NCBI GenBank assembly: GCA_040755915.1
Contig: JBFLWM010000015.1
Coordinates: 1 to 64,000 of the forward strand
DNA from: Sulfurivermis sp040755915
Lineage (GTDB): Bacteria; Pseudomonadota; Gammaproteobacteria; Thiohalomonadales; Thiohalomonadaceae
Direction: 5' to 3'
Length of the DNA stretch: 64,000 nucleotides
Shown piece after piece: positions 9,701 to 18,175 of this stretch (the stretch's first letter is position 1; the number at the start of each line of letters is the position of its first letter). The notes below the pieces were generated by a model, which did no database searches, was not told where the DNA came from, and saw only the letters and a list, made by a program, of their open reading frames with translations. Made by a program: the position numbers and the translations under genes.

Positions 9701-10447
9701 CCAGGCCAGGGTGGCGCTGGCGCTGAAGGCGGCGGGAGTCTCCAGTTGCAGCGTGAGGTGCGGCTCCCGGAAGGTGCCGTCGATACGGCCTGTCCCCTTC
9801 ACGGCCACGGCAGCACCGGGCTCCAGCCCCAGCCGTTCCGGCGCCAGCGCAAGCGCCCACTGCGCCTTCAGGTCCGACGCCCGGCCGGCGCCGGTGGCGA
9901 GCCTGCCGTCGAGGGACAGCTCACCCCAGGGGCCGCGCAGCTGCAACGGCGCCAGCCGCAGCCGCGTGCCGCGCCAGCTGGCGGTGAGATGCAGCTCATC
10001 GGCCTGCAGCGGCAGGGCCTGCGGCCGCCGCAGGGTCAACTCGCGCAGCCGCGCGTTCTCCACCGACAGGGCCAGCGGCAGGACCACGGACTGCGGCGCA
10101 GACGGCGCCCCGTCCACCGGCATCACCTCCACGCGCACGCCCTGTGCCGTGACGTCCTGCAGGGCCAGGCGCCCCGCCAGCAGCCAGACCGGCTGCCAGT
10201 CCAGCGCCAGCGTATCGACCTCCAGGCGCACGCCGTTGCGTTCCAGCCGCAGCCCCGCCACCTGCACCGGTCCGAGCAGGCGCCCGCTCACCCGCTCCGC
10301 CGTCAGCCGTCCCTCCAGCGCCGCCGCCGCCCGGCCCCAGGCCCAGGCCAGGCCGGCCTCGCTGGCCAGCAGCCACCAGGCCGCGGCGATCAGCAGGGGC
10401 AGCAGGACCAGCGTGCCCCGGCGCAACCACCTGAGCAGCCGCTTCAC
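6767..10447 (-). CDS. tamB: Translocation and assembly module inner-membrane protein TamB
   Basis: A 1226-aa AsmA-like bridge protein. A single N-terminal membrane anchor (about 11-28) is followed by a very long, repetitive beta-rich body. The C-terminal TamB (DUF490) domain (about the last 350 residues) ends with the family-like G-K-Y-L-S-P-R-L-Y-L-Q-Y-A-V-G-L-W-E segment. TamB spans the periplasm, partners TamA in the outer membrane, and has roles in protein insertion and phospholipid transport. Its start overlaps the tamA stop by 4 bp, so the two are co-transcribed and translationally coupled. The length is close to E. coli TamB (about 1260 aa). Confidence 0.93.
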   Translation of the reverse strand: MKRLLRWLRRGTLVLLPLLIAAAWWLLASEAGLAWAWGRAAAALEGRLTAERVSGRLLGPVQVAGLRLERNGVRLEVDTLALDWQPVWLLAGRLALQDVTAQGVRVEVMPVDGAPSAPQSVVLPLALSVENARLRELTLRRPQALPLQADELHLTASWRGTRLRLAPLQLRGPWGELSLDGRLATGAGRASDLKAQWALALAPERLGLEPGAAVAVKGTGRIDGTFREPHLTLQLETPAAFSASATLAWQEAPLRWQAQFELPPVDPSRLHTGWPAMSLGGQGQVTGSGGGLAVVLEGTAAQAQAGRWAFNGAAGYGVAGLQLERLVLRPLDGGGEVRLQGAWPGGAAAAEVTAQWEGLVHPRLSGWRSSGRLEAAGLPGDYRGRLSLEAVAAGMPPASVSTDFAGDLAGVKFSSLAGQWLAGDWRGEATLGWRNGLAWRSRLRADGVDPGQLDARWSATLTGEADVSGHLRDGPQLNVARLELRGGGARFSARGGAGKAWDLRWQLEAADLARLWPQAAGRITLSGRVEGAEQTPRLRLEGKGTELVWAGTALASAAMQADIDLAGVHPWRLETQLAGLAYGGRQLEAARLQARGSAAQHDIDLSLLGAGNTLEVVARGRWAERRWEGELQRGRLTSAQLGEWQAAPATLSWGGGSGHLQPWCWKGRGEVCVGGESAAGEWQASGALAEVPLALLEPWLPRSDLAVSGRVGGAVVVTGSAGEVRQLIGRLGTAEARLLYRLPEGAVETALSTLQLDVDGDAAGLGARLQAMAADGGGELHLSLPGWLPGQPLREAQPLRGRLDLAAERLDWLTYLEPNLLRPAGRLQVHLQLAGTLGDPALRGELGLRDGSVLLPAAGTRLTNIHLEGRSSDGRSLTLHGSARSGPGQLTVDGLLVADRLDRWRVELGLKGERFELVRLVQGRALVSPDLKVVLEAGGTGQRGVAGQISVAGRLEVPQADINLPRLPTAVDVSPDEVIVDAVEEEAALRRWRLALDLRLVAGERVRLEGYGFSGRLAGAVSLRGETPGLTRAQGELNVHDGRYEAYGQNLVVERGRLLFVDSPPDNPGLDVRAVRPLPEQTQVVGVEVSGRLKDPRLRLFSEPVLEESETLAWLVLGRPLTATSRTEADALYRAAFALGGERAARGIALQFGLDEVTLEQGATSDEASVVLGKYLSPRLYLQYAVGLWETANRLRLRYQLSTHWSLKMEQGAEQSGADLQYVIER

Positions 10448-12174
10448 AGGTCCGGCCCCACGGTCAGGTGCAGCCGCCAGTCTGTCGTCCCCCCGCCGAC
10501 CGGGGTGGCCACGTCCAGGCGCAGGGCGCCGAAGGGCAGGCGCCAGCGCAGACCGGCGCCGGCGCCGCGCTTCAGTGCGTAGTCATCATCGTCGAAGGCA
10601 TTGCCGGCGTCGTAGAACAGGGCCGCGCCGAAGATCGGGCCGAAGTAGTACTCGTACTCGCCGGACAGCACCAGCAGGTGGCGGCCGCCCACCACCTCGC
10701 CGTCGGCGTTGACCGGGCCGAGGGATTTGTAGGCATAGCCACGGATGGAGTTGTCGCCGCCGGCGAAGAAACGCAGCGAGGCGGGGATGCGCTCGAAGTC
10801 CGGGGTCTGGCTGGCGCCGAGGTCGGCACGGGTGATGAAGCGCCCGCCGGCCAGGGGCAGCACCGCCTTGGCGCGCAGGATGCCCTGCAGCAGGCTGGCG
10901 TCGGAGCCCAGGGTTTCGCTGGCGCCGCGCAGCTCGGCGCCAAGGCGCCAGCCTTCGCGCGGGAACAGGCGGTCGTCGGCCTCCACCCGCAGCAGGTTGA
11001 GGCTGGGCAGCACCAGGGTGGTGGTGTCCTGCTGGTCGGCCACGCTGTAGCGTTCGTTCTGCACGGTCAGGGCATAGGTGCGCTGCCAGCGCCCCAGTTG
11101 CATGGTCAGGCCGGTGCCGACGGTGAGGGTCTCGCGGTGACTGGTATCGAGAACCTCCTCCTCCCAGCCGCCGCTGAAGGAGAGAAAGTCGGTATTGGGA
11201 TTGCGCTGCAGGGGGATGCGGTACACGCCGCGCACGCCGGTCTGGATCTGCGACACCGTGGCCTCGGCAGTGAAGCGGTGGCCGGCGCTGTTGACGCGCC
11301 GCCGCTCCAGACCAAGGCTGAGGCGCGGCCCGGTATCGGTGCCGTAACCGAGGCCGAAGGTGTAGCGGGTGGGCGGTTTGAGGCGCAGGCGCACCTCCAC
11401 CGGCACGCGGCCCGCCACGGCGGTTTCCGGCCCGGCACGCACCTCGATGAACTCGAAATAGTCGCTGTCGGCCAGGGCGCGCTGCAGCTCGAACAGGCGT
11501 TCCGCCTCGAAGGGCTGGCCGGGACGGAAGGTGAGATAGCGGCGCAGCAGCTCGTCGTTCAGCGCCACCGTATCGAAGCTGACCGGACCAAAGTCGTAGC
11601 GCGGTCCGCTCACCAGATGCAGCACCACCCGCGCGCTGTCGTCCGCCAGCCGCACCTCCAGCGCCTGCTGCACAAGCTGCGCCTCGAAGTAGCCGCGATC
11701 GCGCGCCAGTTGCAGCAGGTCGCGCTTGGCGCGCTCGTACAGCGCATGCTGCAACACATCACCCTCGCGCAGCGGAAAGGCCGCCTGCCAGGTCTGGAAG
11801 GCCGGGTCTGCCGCCGCCTCACCCGCCACCTGCAAAGACAGTTCGCGCACCCGCACCGGCGCCCCCGGCGCCACCTGATAACGCGCCAGCCAGACACCGT
11901 CGCGCTCGCCCAGTTCGGCGCCTACCTCGGCCCGGTAATAGCCGAAGGGCCGCAGGGCCAGGCGGATCTCCTCCGCTGCGCGCTGGTGCAGGCGTTGCAG
12001 ACGATGCGGCTCCAGCAGCGGATGCTCGCGCTCCGCCGCCAGCGTCAGATTCTGCATCACGTTGTCGTACAACGCGCCGTCGATGCCCTCCACGCGCACC
12101 TCCACCGTCAGCGCGGCCCAGGCCGCGACGGGGAGGAACAGCAACAGGGAGAACAGGATGCGAAGACGGGCCAT
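10444..12174 (-). CDS. tamA: Outer-membrane translocation and assembly protein TamA
   Basis: A 576-aa Omp85 protein with a signal peptide (1-20), three POTRA domains (about 22-260) and a 16-strand surface-antigen barrel (about 265-576). The Omp85 signature F-F-A-G-G-D-N-S-I-R-G-Y is visible near residues 468-479. The C-terminus L-H-L-T-V-G-P-D-L has the alternating pattern of a last outer-membrane strand. It acts with TamB in outer-membrane protein assembly or lipid transport. It is first in the tamA-tamB pair; about 115 bp separates it from the divergent cobalamin riboswitch, so promoters for both directions lie there. Confidence 0.94.
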   Translation of the reverse strand: MARLRILFSLLLFLPVAAWAALTVEVRVEGIDGALYDNVMQNLTLAAEREHPLLEPHRLQRLHQRAAEEIRLALRPFGYYRAEVGAELGERDGVWLARYQVAPGAPVRVRELSLQVAGEAAADPAFQTWQAAFPLREGDVLQHALYERAKRDLLQLARDRGYFEAQLVQQALEVRLADDSARVVLHLVSGPRYDFGPVSFDTVALNDELLRRYLTFRPGQPFEAERLFELQRALADSDYFEFIEVRAGPETAVAGRVPVEVRLRLKPPTRYTFGLGYGTDTGPRLSLGLERRRVNSAGHRFTAEATVSQIQTGVRGVYRIPLQRNPNTDFLSFSGGWEEEVLDTSHRETLTVGTGLTMQLGRWQRTYALTVQNERYSVADQQDTTTLVLPSLNLLRVEADDRLFPREGWRLGAELRGASETLGSDASLLQGILRAKAVLPLAGGRFITRADLGASQTPDFERIPASLRFFAGGDNSIRGYAYKSLGPVNADGEVVGGRHLLVLSGEYEYYFGPIFGAALFYDAGNAFDDDDYALKRGAGAGLRWRLPFGALRLDVATPVGGGTTDWRLHLTVGPDL

Positions 12175-12290
12175 GAGTCAGCGGCGCTGGGAAGTTTGCC
12201 TATCGTAGCAAGAAGATAGCGGCGGTGGGCGCGCCACGGCCCCTGCATCGCCTTGACCGGCGCCAGCCGCGGCGCGTAAAGTGCGCCCAC

Positions 12291-12487
12291 GTTTCAGGTG
12301 TTCCCGCGGACGCTCGTCCGCGGGGATGAAACGGGAAGCCGGTGCGCAGACCTTCCTGGTCTGCAATTCCGGCGCTGCCCCCGCAACGGTAGGCGGTGAG
12401 GGCGGGCCACTGTGCCACTGCGCGCAAGCGTGGGAAGGCGGCCTGTCCGGGGATCACATCCCGCACCGCGAGCCCGGAGACCGGCCT
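12291..12487 (+). promoter_or_regulatory. Cobalamin riboswitch upstream of btuB
   Basis: The conserved elements of the AdoCbl class appear in order. A P1/P2 start (about 12295-12330) is followed by GGGAAGCCGGTG (about 12333), then CTGCCCCCGCAACGGTA (about 12374), GCCACTG (12406-12412, B12 box core), GGGAAGGCGG (about 12432) and GCGAGCCCGGAGACCGGCC (about 12468). It lies in the leader of btuB and should lower expression when cobalamin is abundant. The expression platform is the 12488-12600 region, where C-rich segments could pair with the GGGAGGG ribosome-binding site at about 12602; that pairing is inferred. Confidence 0.95.
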
Positions 12488-12613
12488 GACGCGTCACGTT
12501 CCAGTGCTGCGGCGGGCGGCATGGCGAGCCGAACCTCTCGACTCTCCCACTCCCCCTCACGCACTGGGTTTACACCCACTTCAATCACGCGCGGGTGAGC
12601 GCGGGAGGGAAAC

Positions 12614-14428
12614 ATGCAACGCACACTATCACTGGCCGCGGCACTGCTTGCCGGCGGCACATCCGTATCCATCCATGCCAGCGAAACCATTGCGCCGGTC
12701 ATCGTCACCGCCACACGCACCGCGCAGACCGTCGACGACAGCCTCGCCGCCGTCACCGTGCTCAACCGCGAGGCCATCGCGGCCAGCCAGGCGCGCAGCG
12801 TCACCGAGCTGCTGGCCGGTCTGCCCGGCGTGCAGGTGACCGGCAACGGCGGCTACGGCAAGAGCAGCAGCGTCCACCTGCGCGGCACCAACGCCAATCA
12901 TGTGCTGGTACTCGTCGATGGCATGCGCATCGGCTCGGCCACGATGGGCAGCGTCAGCTTCGAAGACCTGCCGCTGGACTCCATCGAGCGCATCGAGATC
13001 GTGCGCGGCCCGCGCTCCAGCCTGTACGGCGCCGATGCCATCGGCGGCGTGATCCAGATCTTCACCCGCGGCGGCCAGGGCGCGCCGCGCCTGCGCGCCG
13101 CCGTCGGCAGCGGCAGTCACGACACCTACCGTGCCAGCGCCGGCCTCGGCGGCAAACAGGACAACACCCGTTATGCCCTGGATGTCAGCCGCCTCACCAC
13201 GCAGGGCTTCAACAGCATCGACGGCAACGATCCGGATCGCGACGGCTACCGCCGCAGTGCGGCAAGTGCGCGCATCGATCACCACTACGCCCCCGACCAC
13301 AGCCTCAGCGTCAGCGCCCTGCGCAGCGAGGGCTACAACGAGTACGACGGCTGGCTCGCCAGCCAGAGCTATACCAGCGAATCGGTGCAGCAGGCGCTGA
13401 ACGCCCGCTGGGACATCGCCCTCAGCGACATCTGGTACAGCCGGCTGAGCGTGGGGGAAAGCCGCGATGAATCGCGCAACTTCAGCGCCGGCGTGGCCGG
13501 TGATGAATTCCGCACCCGCCGCAACCAGGTGAGCTGGCAGCACGACGTGCAGGCCGGCGACAGCCTGCTGCTCACCCTCGGCGCCGATCACATGGTGGAC
13601 AAGGTGGAAACCACCGCGACCTACAGCCGCACCCGCCGCGACAACACCGCCCTGTTCGCCCAGGGACAACTGGAACAGGGACGGCACAACTGGCTGCTCG
13701 GCCTGCGCCACGACGACAACGACGCCTACGGCACCCACAACACCGGCAATCTCGCCTGGGGCTACCGCCTGGATGACGGCACGCGCCTTACGGCCAGTTA
13801 CGGCACGGCCTTCAAGGCGCCCACCTTCAACGACCTTTATTATCAGGATGCCTGGGGTTCCAACGGCAATCCGGATCTGAAGCCGGAACAGTCCGCCTCC
13901 AGCGAAATCGGTGTGCAGAATGCGTTTCCCGGCGGCCAGTGGCAACTGCGCGCCTATCGCACCACCATCGACGATCTGATCCAGTGGGTGGAGATCGCGC
14001 CGTGGACCTGGCAGCCCAACAACGTCGGCAACGCCCGCATCGACGGCCTGGAATTCGGCGTCAGCGGCATGCTCGGCGCATGGCAGCTCGGCGTGACGCT
14101 GGATCTCACCGACGCCCGCGACAGCGCCACCGATGCGCGCCTGCCCAACCGCGCCCGCGAGAACGCCCGCATCGCACTGGAGCGTCAGCACGGCCGCCTG
14201 CACAGCCGCCTCGACTGGCGGGCCGTCGGCCGGCGCTATGCCGATGCCGCCAACACGCAGGAGGTCGCCGGCTATGGCGTGCTCAATGCCGCGCTGCATT
14301 ACGACATCGAACAGGACTGGCGCGTGGAGGCGCGCGTCGACAACCTGCTCGATCAGCCCTATCAGGAAGTGAACGGCTACAACACCGCCGGTCGCACCCT
14401 GTTCGTCGGCGTCAGCTACCGGCCGTGA
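12614..14428 (+). CDS. btuB: TonB-dependent cobalamin receptor BtuB
   Basis: A 604-aa outer-membrane receptor with a signal peptide (about 1-22) and a TonB box in E-T-I-A-P-V-I-V-T-A-T-R. A plug domain follows (about 40-150, with R-I-E-I-V-R-G-P-R-S-S-L-Y-G), then a 22-strand barrel ending L-F-V-G-V-S-Y-R-P with a near-terminal aromatic. It takes up corrinoids using TonB energy. The riboswitch directly upstream and the cobalamin genes downstream make B12 the likely substrate. A strong GGGAGGGAA site precedes the ATG. The stop overlaps the start of the tonB-like gene (TGATG). Confidence 0.95.
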   Translation: MQRTLSLAAALLAGGTSVSIHASETIAPVIVTATRTAQTVDDSLAAVTVLNREAIAASQARSVTELLAGLPGVQVTGNGGYGKSSSVHLRGTNANHVLVLVDGMRIGSATMGSVSFEDLPLDSIERIEIVRGPRSSLYGADAIGGVIQIFTRGGQGAPRLRAAVGSGSHDTYRASAGLGGKQDNTRYALDVSRLTTQGFNSIDGNDPDRDGYRRSAASARIDHHYAPDHSLSVSALRSEGYNEYDGWLASQSYTSESVQQALNARWDIALSDIWYSRLSVGESRDESRNFSAGVAGDEFRTRRNQVSWQHDVQAGDSLLLTLGADHMVDKVETTATYSRTRRDNTALFAQGQLEQGRHNWLLGLRHDDNDAYGTHNTGNLAWGYRLDDGTRLTASYGTAFKAPTFNDLYYQDAWGSNGNPDLKPEQSASSEIGVQNAFPGGQWQLRAYRTTIDDLIQWVEIAPWTWQPNNVGNARIDGLEFGVSGMLGAWQLGVTLDLTDARDSATDARLPNRARENARIALERQHGRLHSRLDWRAVGRRYADAANTQEVAGYGVLNAALHYDIEQDWRVEARVDNLLDQPYQEVNGYNTAGRTLFVGVSYRP

Positions 14429-15123
14429 TGCGCAACGGAAGCAGCACCGACCGCCACGCCGCCCCGCACATGGTGCTGGGCGGCAGCGTGCTGCTGTCGG
14501 TGCTGCTGCACGGCCTGCTGCTCGCCGGCGGGCGCAGTGCGCTGCCGGAAACGGATATCGGTGCCGCCCCGCAACACATTGCCGTCATCGTGACGGCACC
14601 GCAGCAGCGCGCGCAGCCTGTAGCGCCACCGCCGACTCCCACGCCGACGGTGCGGCCACCCCGGCACGCCGCGGTAACGCCGCAACAACCCGCCGTGCAG
14701 AAACAACCGACGCAACCACCACGCCCCACGCCGGAGACAGCTGCAACACACGCCATTCCCACCCTGCCCGCGGACACCCCGGCATCACCAGTGCCGGAAC
14801 CCGCCGTAGCCGCCGCTCACCCCGGCCCCGACAACAGCGCCGCCATCGCCGCGCGCATCAACCTGGAGCTGGCGCGCCATTTCCACTATCCATCCCAGGC
14901 CATGCGGCGCGGCTGGCAGGGCATCGTGCTGCTCGGCTTTCGCATCGGCATCGACGGCGACATCGAGGCCATACACATCGCGCAAAGCTCGGGCCATGCG
15001 CTGCTGGATCGCGCCGCCCTCGGCGCCCTGAGCAAGGTGCACAGGATCACCCTCGACAGCGGCCAGTTGCGCGCCGCCCTCGACCTGCAACTGCCGGTCG
15101 TCTACCGCCTGGAGGAAAGCTGA
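14428..15123 (+). CDS. TonB-like energy transducer
   Basis: A 231-aa TonB-family protein. It has one N-terminal membrane anchor (about 15-35), a long Pro/Gln/Thr-rich periplasmic spacer (about 55-130) and a C-terminal TonB domain (about 140-228) with Y-P-S-Q-A-M-R-R-G-W-Q-G and A-L-D-R-A-A-L-type features. The ATG shares a base with the btuB stop, so it is translationally coupled to the receptor and probably serves BtuB specifically. No ExbB/ExbD genes are nearby, so it must use those encoded elsewhere. A private TonB beside btuB is seen in several gammaproteobacteria. Confidence 0.88.
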   Translation: MRNGSSTDRHAAPHMVLGGSVLLSVLLHGLLLAGGRSALPETDIGAAPQHIAVIVTAPQQRAQPVAPPPTPTPTVRPPRHAAVTPQQPAVQKQPTQPPRPTPETAATHAIPTLPADTPASPVPEPAVAAAHPGPDNSAAIAARINLELARHFHYPSQAMRRGWQGIVLLGFRIGIDGDIEAIHIAQSSGHALLDRAALGALSKVHRITLDSGQLRAALDLQLPVVYRLEES

Positions 15124-15124
15124 G

Positions 15125-15679
15125 ATGGGACACCGCCTCTCCAAGATCTACACCCGCACCGGCGACTCGGGCAGCACCGGCCTGGGCGACGGCAGCCGCG
15201 TCGAGAAGGACCACATCCGCGTCGAGGCCTTCGGCACGGTGGACGAACTCAACAGCGCCATCGGCCTGGTGCGCGCGGAAACCCTGCCGGCGGGCATGGA
15301 CGAACTGCTGGGCGAGATCCAGCACCGCCTGTTCGACCTCGGCGGCGAATTGTCGGTACCCGGCTACACCATCATCGATGCCGCTGATGTCGCGGCGCTG
15401 GAGCGGCACATCGATCAGCACAATGCCGCACTGCCGATGCTGAAGGAATTCATCCTGCCGGCCGGCGGCCGCGCCACCGCCCACGGCCACCTGGCACGCA
15501 CCATCTGCCGCCGCGCCGAGCGTCGCGTCTACAGCCTGATGCGCAGCGACGCCGTCAACCCGCACAGCCTCGCCTACCTCAACCGCCTGTCCGATCTGCT
15601 GTTCGTCATCGCCCGCGTGCTGGCGCGTTTCGAGCATGGCAGCGAGGTGCTGTGGCAGCCGAAACCCAAGCCCGAATAG
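15125..15679 (+). CDS. pduO: Cob(I)yrinic acid a,c-diamide adenosyltransferase, PduO type
   Basis: This 184-aa protein is a PduO/MMAB-type ATP:cob(I)alamin adenosyltransferase. The N-terminal ATP-binding segment reads I-Y-T-R-T-G-D-S-G-S-T-G-L-G-D-G-S-R-V, and later signatures include G-T-V-D-E-L-N-S and the R-x-x-x-R-R-A-E-R region in the last third. It transfers the 5'-deoxyadenosyl group of ATP to cobalt(I). It starts 2 bp after the tonB stop. A second, unrelated adenosyltransferase of the CobA/BtuR type lies two genes downstream, which is unusual within one operon. Confidence 0.93.
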   Translation: MGHRLSKIYTRTGDSGSTGLGDGSRVEKDHIRVEAFGTVDELNSAIGLVRAETLPAGMDELLGEIQHRLFDLGGELSVPGYTIIDAADVAALERHIDQHNAALPMLKEFILPAGGRATAHGHLARTICRRAERRVYSLMRSDAVNPHSLAYLNRLSDLLFVIARVLARFEHGSEVLWQPKPKPE

Positions 15680-15685
15680 CCCGTC

Positions 15686-16495
15686 ATGCGCCGCATACTG
15701 CTCGCCCTCGCCCTGTCACTGTTCACCGCCGCCGCGAGCGGCGCCCCCCACGACTGCCCGCGCATCGTCAGCCAGTCGCCCTACATCACCAAGACGCTGC
15801 ACTGGCTCGGCCTGGAGCCGTGTATCGTCGGCGTCAGCCGTTACGACAGCCTCGACCGCCCGCACACCGGCGGCGTGCTCGATCCGGATGCCGCTGCCAT
15901 CCTCACCCTGGCGCCGGACCTGCTGTTCACCTCGGACTGGACCACGGCGGAAAAGCTGGCCGCGGCAACGCCGCCGGGCGCGCGCGGCTTCCGCCTCGAC
16001 GGCTTCGAGAGCATGGCGCAGATAGAGGACAACCTGCGCATCATCGGCCACGCAGCGGGGATGGGCGACATCGAGCAGCGCGTCAGCGCCTTTCACCGTC
16101 GATGGCAGGAACAGGCCGCGGCAATAAACGGCCATGGCAAAAAGATCCTGCTGCTCTCAGCCTGCTCCGGCACACCCTACGCCTTCGGCCGGAAGCGCTG
16201 GCTGAGCGACCTGTTCAGCCACGCCGGTTTCGTCAACGTCGAAACGGCAGCGACGATCCGCCATATCAAATCGGGTGAAGAGGTCGCCACACTCAATGAA
16301 CTGATCAACACGCTGCAACCGGAGCTGCTGTTCGTGTTCGAGCGCACGCAAAGCAGGCAGTGCGCCCTGATCATGCCGCAGACCCCGCTGCAGATCGTGC
16401 ACCTGGACGGCGAAAAGTTTCTCCACCCGGCACCGGTGCTGCTGGAAGGCCTGGCCGAACTGCAACAACAACAGCACCTGTGGAACCGCCGATGA
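15686..16495 (+). CDS. Periplasmic corrinoid-binding-like protein (BtuF/FecB superfamily)
   Basis: A 269-aa protein with a signal peptide (1-20) and a helical-backbone metal-receptor fold. The N-terminal lobe opens with R-I-V-S-Q-S-P-Y-I-T-K-T-L-H-W-L-G, and a later L-A-P-D-L-L-F-T-S-D-W segment is typical of class III binding proteins. It is shorter and more divergent than the second such protein at 17091. Its position suggests corrinoid binding, but the ligand could also be cobalt or a siderophore. Its stop overlaps the following btuR start (ATGA). Confidence 0.78.
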   Translation: MRRILLALALSLFTAAASGAPHDCPRIVSQSPYITKTLHWLGLEPCIVGVSRYDSLDRPHTGGVLDPDAAAILTLAPDLLFTSDWTTAEKLAAATPPGARGFRLDGFESMAQIEDNLRIIGHAAGMGDIEQRVSAFHRRWQEQAAAINGHGKKILLLSACSGTPYAFGRKRWLSDLFSHAGFVNVETAATIRHIKSGEEVATLNELINTLQPELLFVFERTQSRQCALIMPQTPLQIVHLDGEKFLHPAPVLLEGLAELQQQQHLWNRR

Positions 16496-17094
16496 GCCAC
16501 GCTGACGACCAGCGCCATAACCAACGCATGGCGCGCAAGAAGGCCGTGGTGGAGGAAAGGATCGCCCAGGCCACCGGCGAGCGCGGCGTGCTCGTCGTCA
16601 ACACCGGCAATGGCAAGGGCAAGAGCTCGGCCGCCTTCGGCCTGGCCCTGCGCGCCCTCGGCCACGGCATGAAGGTGGGCATCGTCCAGTTCATCAAGGG
16701 ACGCGGCGCCACCGGCGAGGAGATGTTCTTCAGGCAGCACACCGCCGTGCCGTTTCACATCACCGGCGACGGCTTCACCTGGGACACGCAGAACCGCACC
16801 CAGGACGAGGCCGCGGCACGGCGCGGCTGGGCGATCGCAGCCGACCTGTTGCGCGATGCGGCCATCGACCTGGTGGTGCTGGACGAACTCAACATCGTGC
16901 TGAAATACCGCTACCTGCCGCTGGATGAGGTTTTGACCGCCTTGCAGCAACGTCCCGCGATGCAGCATGTGATCATCACCGGACGCGGCGCGCCGGATGA
17001 ACTGATCGCACTGGCCGACACCGTCACCGAGATGCGCGAGGTGAAGCATGCCTTCAAGGCCGGCATCAAGGCGCAGGCGGGGGTCGAATTTTGA
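16492..17094 (+). CDS. cobO: Corrinoid adenosyltransferase, CobA/CobO/BtuR type
   Basis: A 200-aa P-loop adenosyltransferase. The Walker A motif is N-T-G-N-G-K-G-K-S-S-A-A (about 40-51), followed by V-G-I-V-Q-F-I-K-G and the acidic L-V-V-L-D-E-L-N segment. The C-terminus M-R-E-V-K-H-A-F-K-A-G-I-K-A-Q-A-G-V-E-F is the family ending. It adenosylates cob(I)yrinate a,c-diamide, cobinamide or cobalamin in the cytoplasm. The start and stop both overlap neighbouring genes by 4 bp, so it is tightly coupled between the two binding-protein genes. Confidence 0.95.
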   Translation: MSHADDQRHNQRMARKKAVVEERIAQATGERGVLVVNTGNGKGKSSAAFGLALRALGHGMKVGIVQFIKGRGATGEEMFFRQHTAVPFHITGDGFTWDTQNRTQDEAAARRGWAIAADLLRDAAIDLVVLDELNIVLKYRYLPLDEVLTALQQRPAMQHVIITGRGAPDELIALADTVTEMREVKHAFKAGIKAQAGVEF

Positions 17095-18035
17095 ACGCGC
17101 ACCGCCTTGCCCGGGGCAAATCCACCACCACACGGCGCCTGATTGTCGCGCTGCTGTGCTGCCTCGCTGTTGTCGCGCAGGCTGCGCCGCTCACCGTAAC
17201 CGACGACCTTGGTCACAGCGTGACCGTGGCGCAACCGGCGCAGCGCATCATCAGCCTGGCGCCGCACGCCACCGAGGCGCTGTTCGCCGCCGGCCTCGGC
17301 GCGCGCGTGGTAGGCGCGGTGAGCTACAGCGACTATCCGCCCGAGGCCAGGGCGATCCCGCGCGTCGGCGGCTACAACAACCTCGATGTGGAGCGCATCG
17401 CCGCCCTGGCCCCCGATCTGGTCATAGCCTGGCACGAGGGAAACCATCCGGCGCAGCTCGACGCGCTGCGCCGTCTCGGCCTCGTGCTGTACGTCAGCGA
17501 TCCGCGTGAACTGGACTCCATCGCAGTCACCATCGAGCACCTCGGGCGCCTGGGCGCAACCGAAAGCGAGGCCGGCGGCGCTGCAGCGCGTTTCCGCCAC
17601 ACCCTGGCCGAATTGCGCAGGCGCCATGCGCAACAGTCACCCGTCACGGTGTTCTACCAGGTCTGGAATCAGCCACTCATGACCGTCAACGATCGGCACC
17701 TCATCGGCAAGGTGATCTCCCTGTGCGGTGGCCGCAATGTCTTCGGTGCGCTTGGTACCGCCACGCCGACGGTGTCGGAGGAGGCGGTATTGCAGGCGGT
17801 GCCGGAAATGATCGTCGCCAGCGGCATGAACGAATCACGCCCCGATTGGCTGGACGACTGGCGCCGCTGGACGCAGCTGCCGGCGGTGCGCGACGACAAT
17901 CTGTACTTCATTCCGCCCGATATCCTGCAGCGCCACGGCCCGCGCATCCTGGATGGCGCCACGCGGCTGTGTGCGCAAATGGATGAGGTGCGTGCGCGAC
18001 GCATCAAATCAGATGCAAGGGACGGAGCGCACTGA
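17091..18035 (+). CDS. btuF: Cobalamin-binding periplasmic protein BtuF-like
   Basis: A 314-aa protein starting at a TTG that overlaps the preceding stop (TTGA). It has an extended signal peptide (hydrophobic about 17-31), then T-V-T-D-D-L-G-H-S-V-T-V-A-Q-P-A-Q-R-I-I-S-L-A-P-H-A-T-E, the class III binding-protein opening. Other features are V-G-G-Y-N-N-L-D-V-E-R-I-A-A-L-A-P-D-L-V-I-A-W and a late W-x-Q-L-P-A-V segment. In its family BtuF delivers B12 to BtuCD in the inner membrane. No permease or ATPase gene is present in the window. Confidence 0.88.
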   Translation: MNAHRLARGKSTTTRRLIVALLCCLAVVAQAAPLTVTDDLGHSVTVAQPAQRIISLAPHATEALFAAGLGARVVGAVSYSDYPPEARAIPRVGGYNNLDVERIAALAPDLVIAWHEGNHPAQLDALRRLGLVLYVSDPRELDSIAVTIEHLGRLGATESEAGGAAARFRHTLAELRRRHAQQSPVTVFYQVWNQPLMTVNDRHLIGKVISLCGGRNVFGALGTATPTVSEEAVLQAVPEMIVASGMNESRPDWLDDWRRWTQLPAVRDDNLYFIPPDILQRHGPRILDGATRLCAQMDEVRARRIKSDARDGAH

Positions 18036-18042
18036 GTGCACC

Positions 18043-18064
18043 GTGGTTTGCATTCAGAAACCAC
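18043..18064. terminator. Stem-loop downstream of btuF
   Basis: A perfect 7-bp inverted repeat (GTGGTTT at 18043-18049, AAACCAC at 18058-18064) begins 7 bp after the btuF stop. There is no T-run, so it may be an mRNA 3' stabiliser or a weak terminator separating btuF from cbiP. Downstream, 18091-18112 contains CTTGTCA-CTTGTAT-CATGTAT heptamers. Confidence 0.4.
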
Positions 18065-18175
18065 ACGAACGCAACGGGCTCATTCATTTGTGCCTTGTCA
18101 CTTGTATCATGTATCTCTCCATCCCACAGGGTGCACCGCATCCGATATCAATCCTACCGAGCTGAAGCAGGAGAC

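Noticed and set aside
12629..14299. Minus-strand open frame of 556 codons
   Set aside because: Antisense shadow of btuB, which has clear receptor features.
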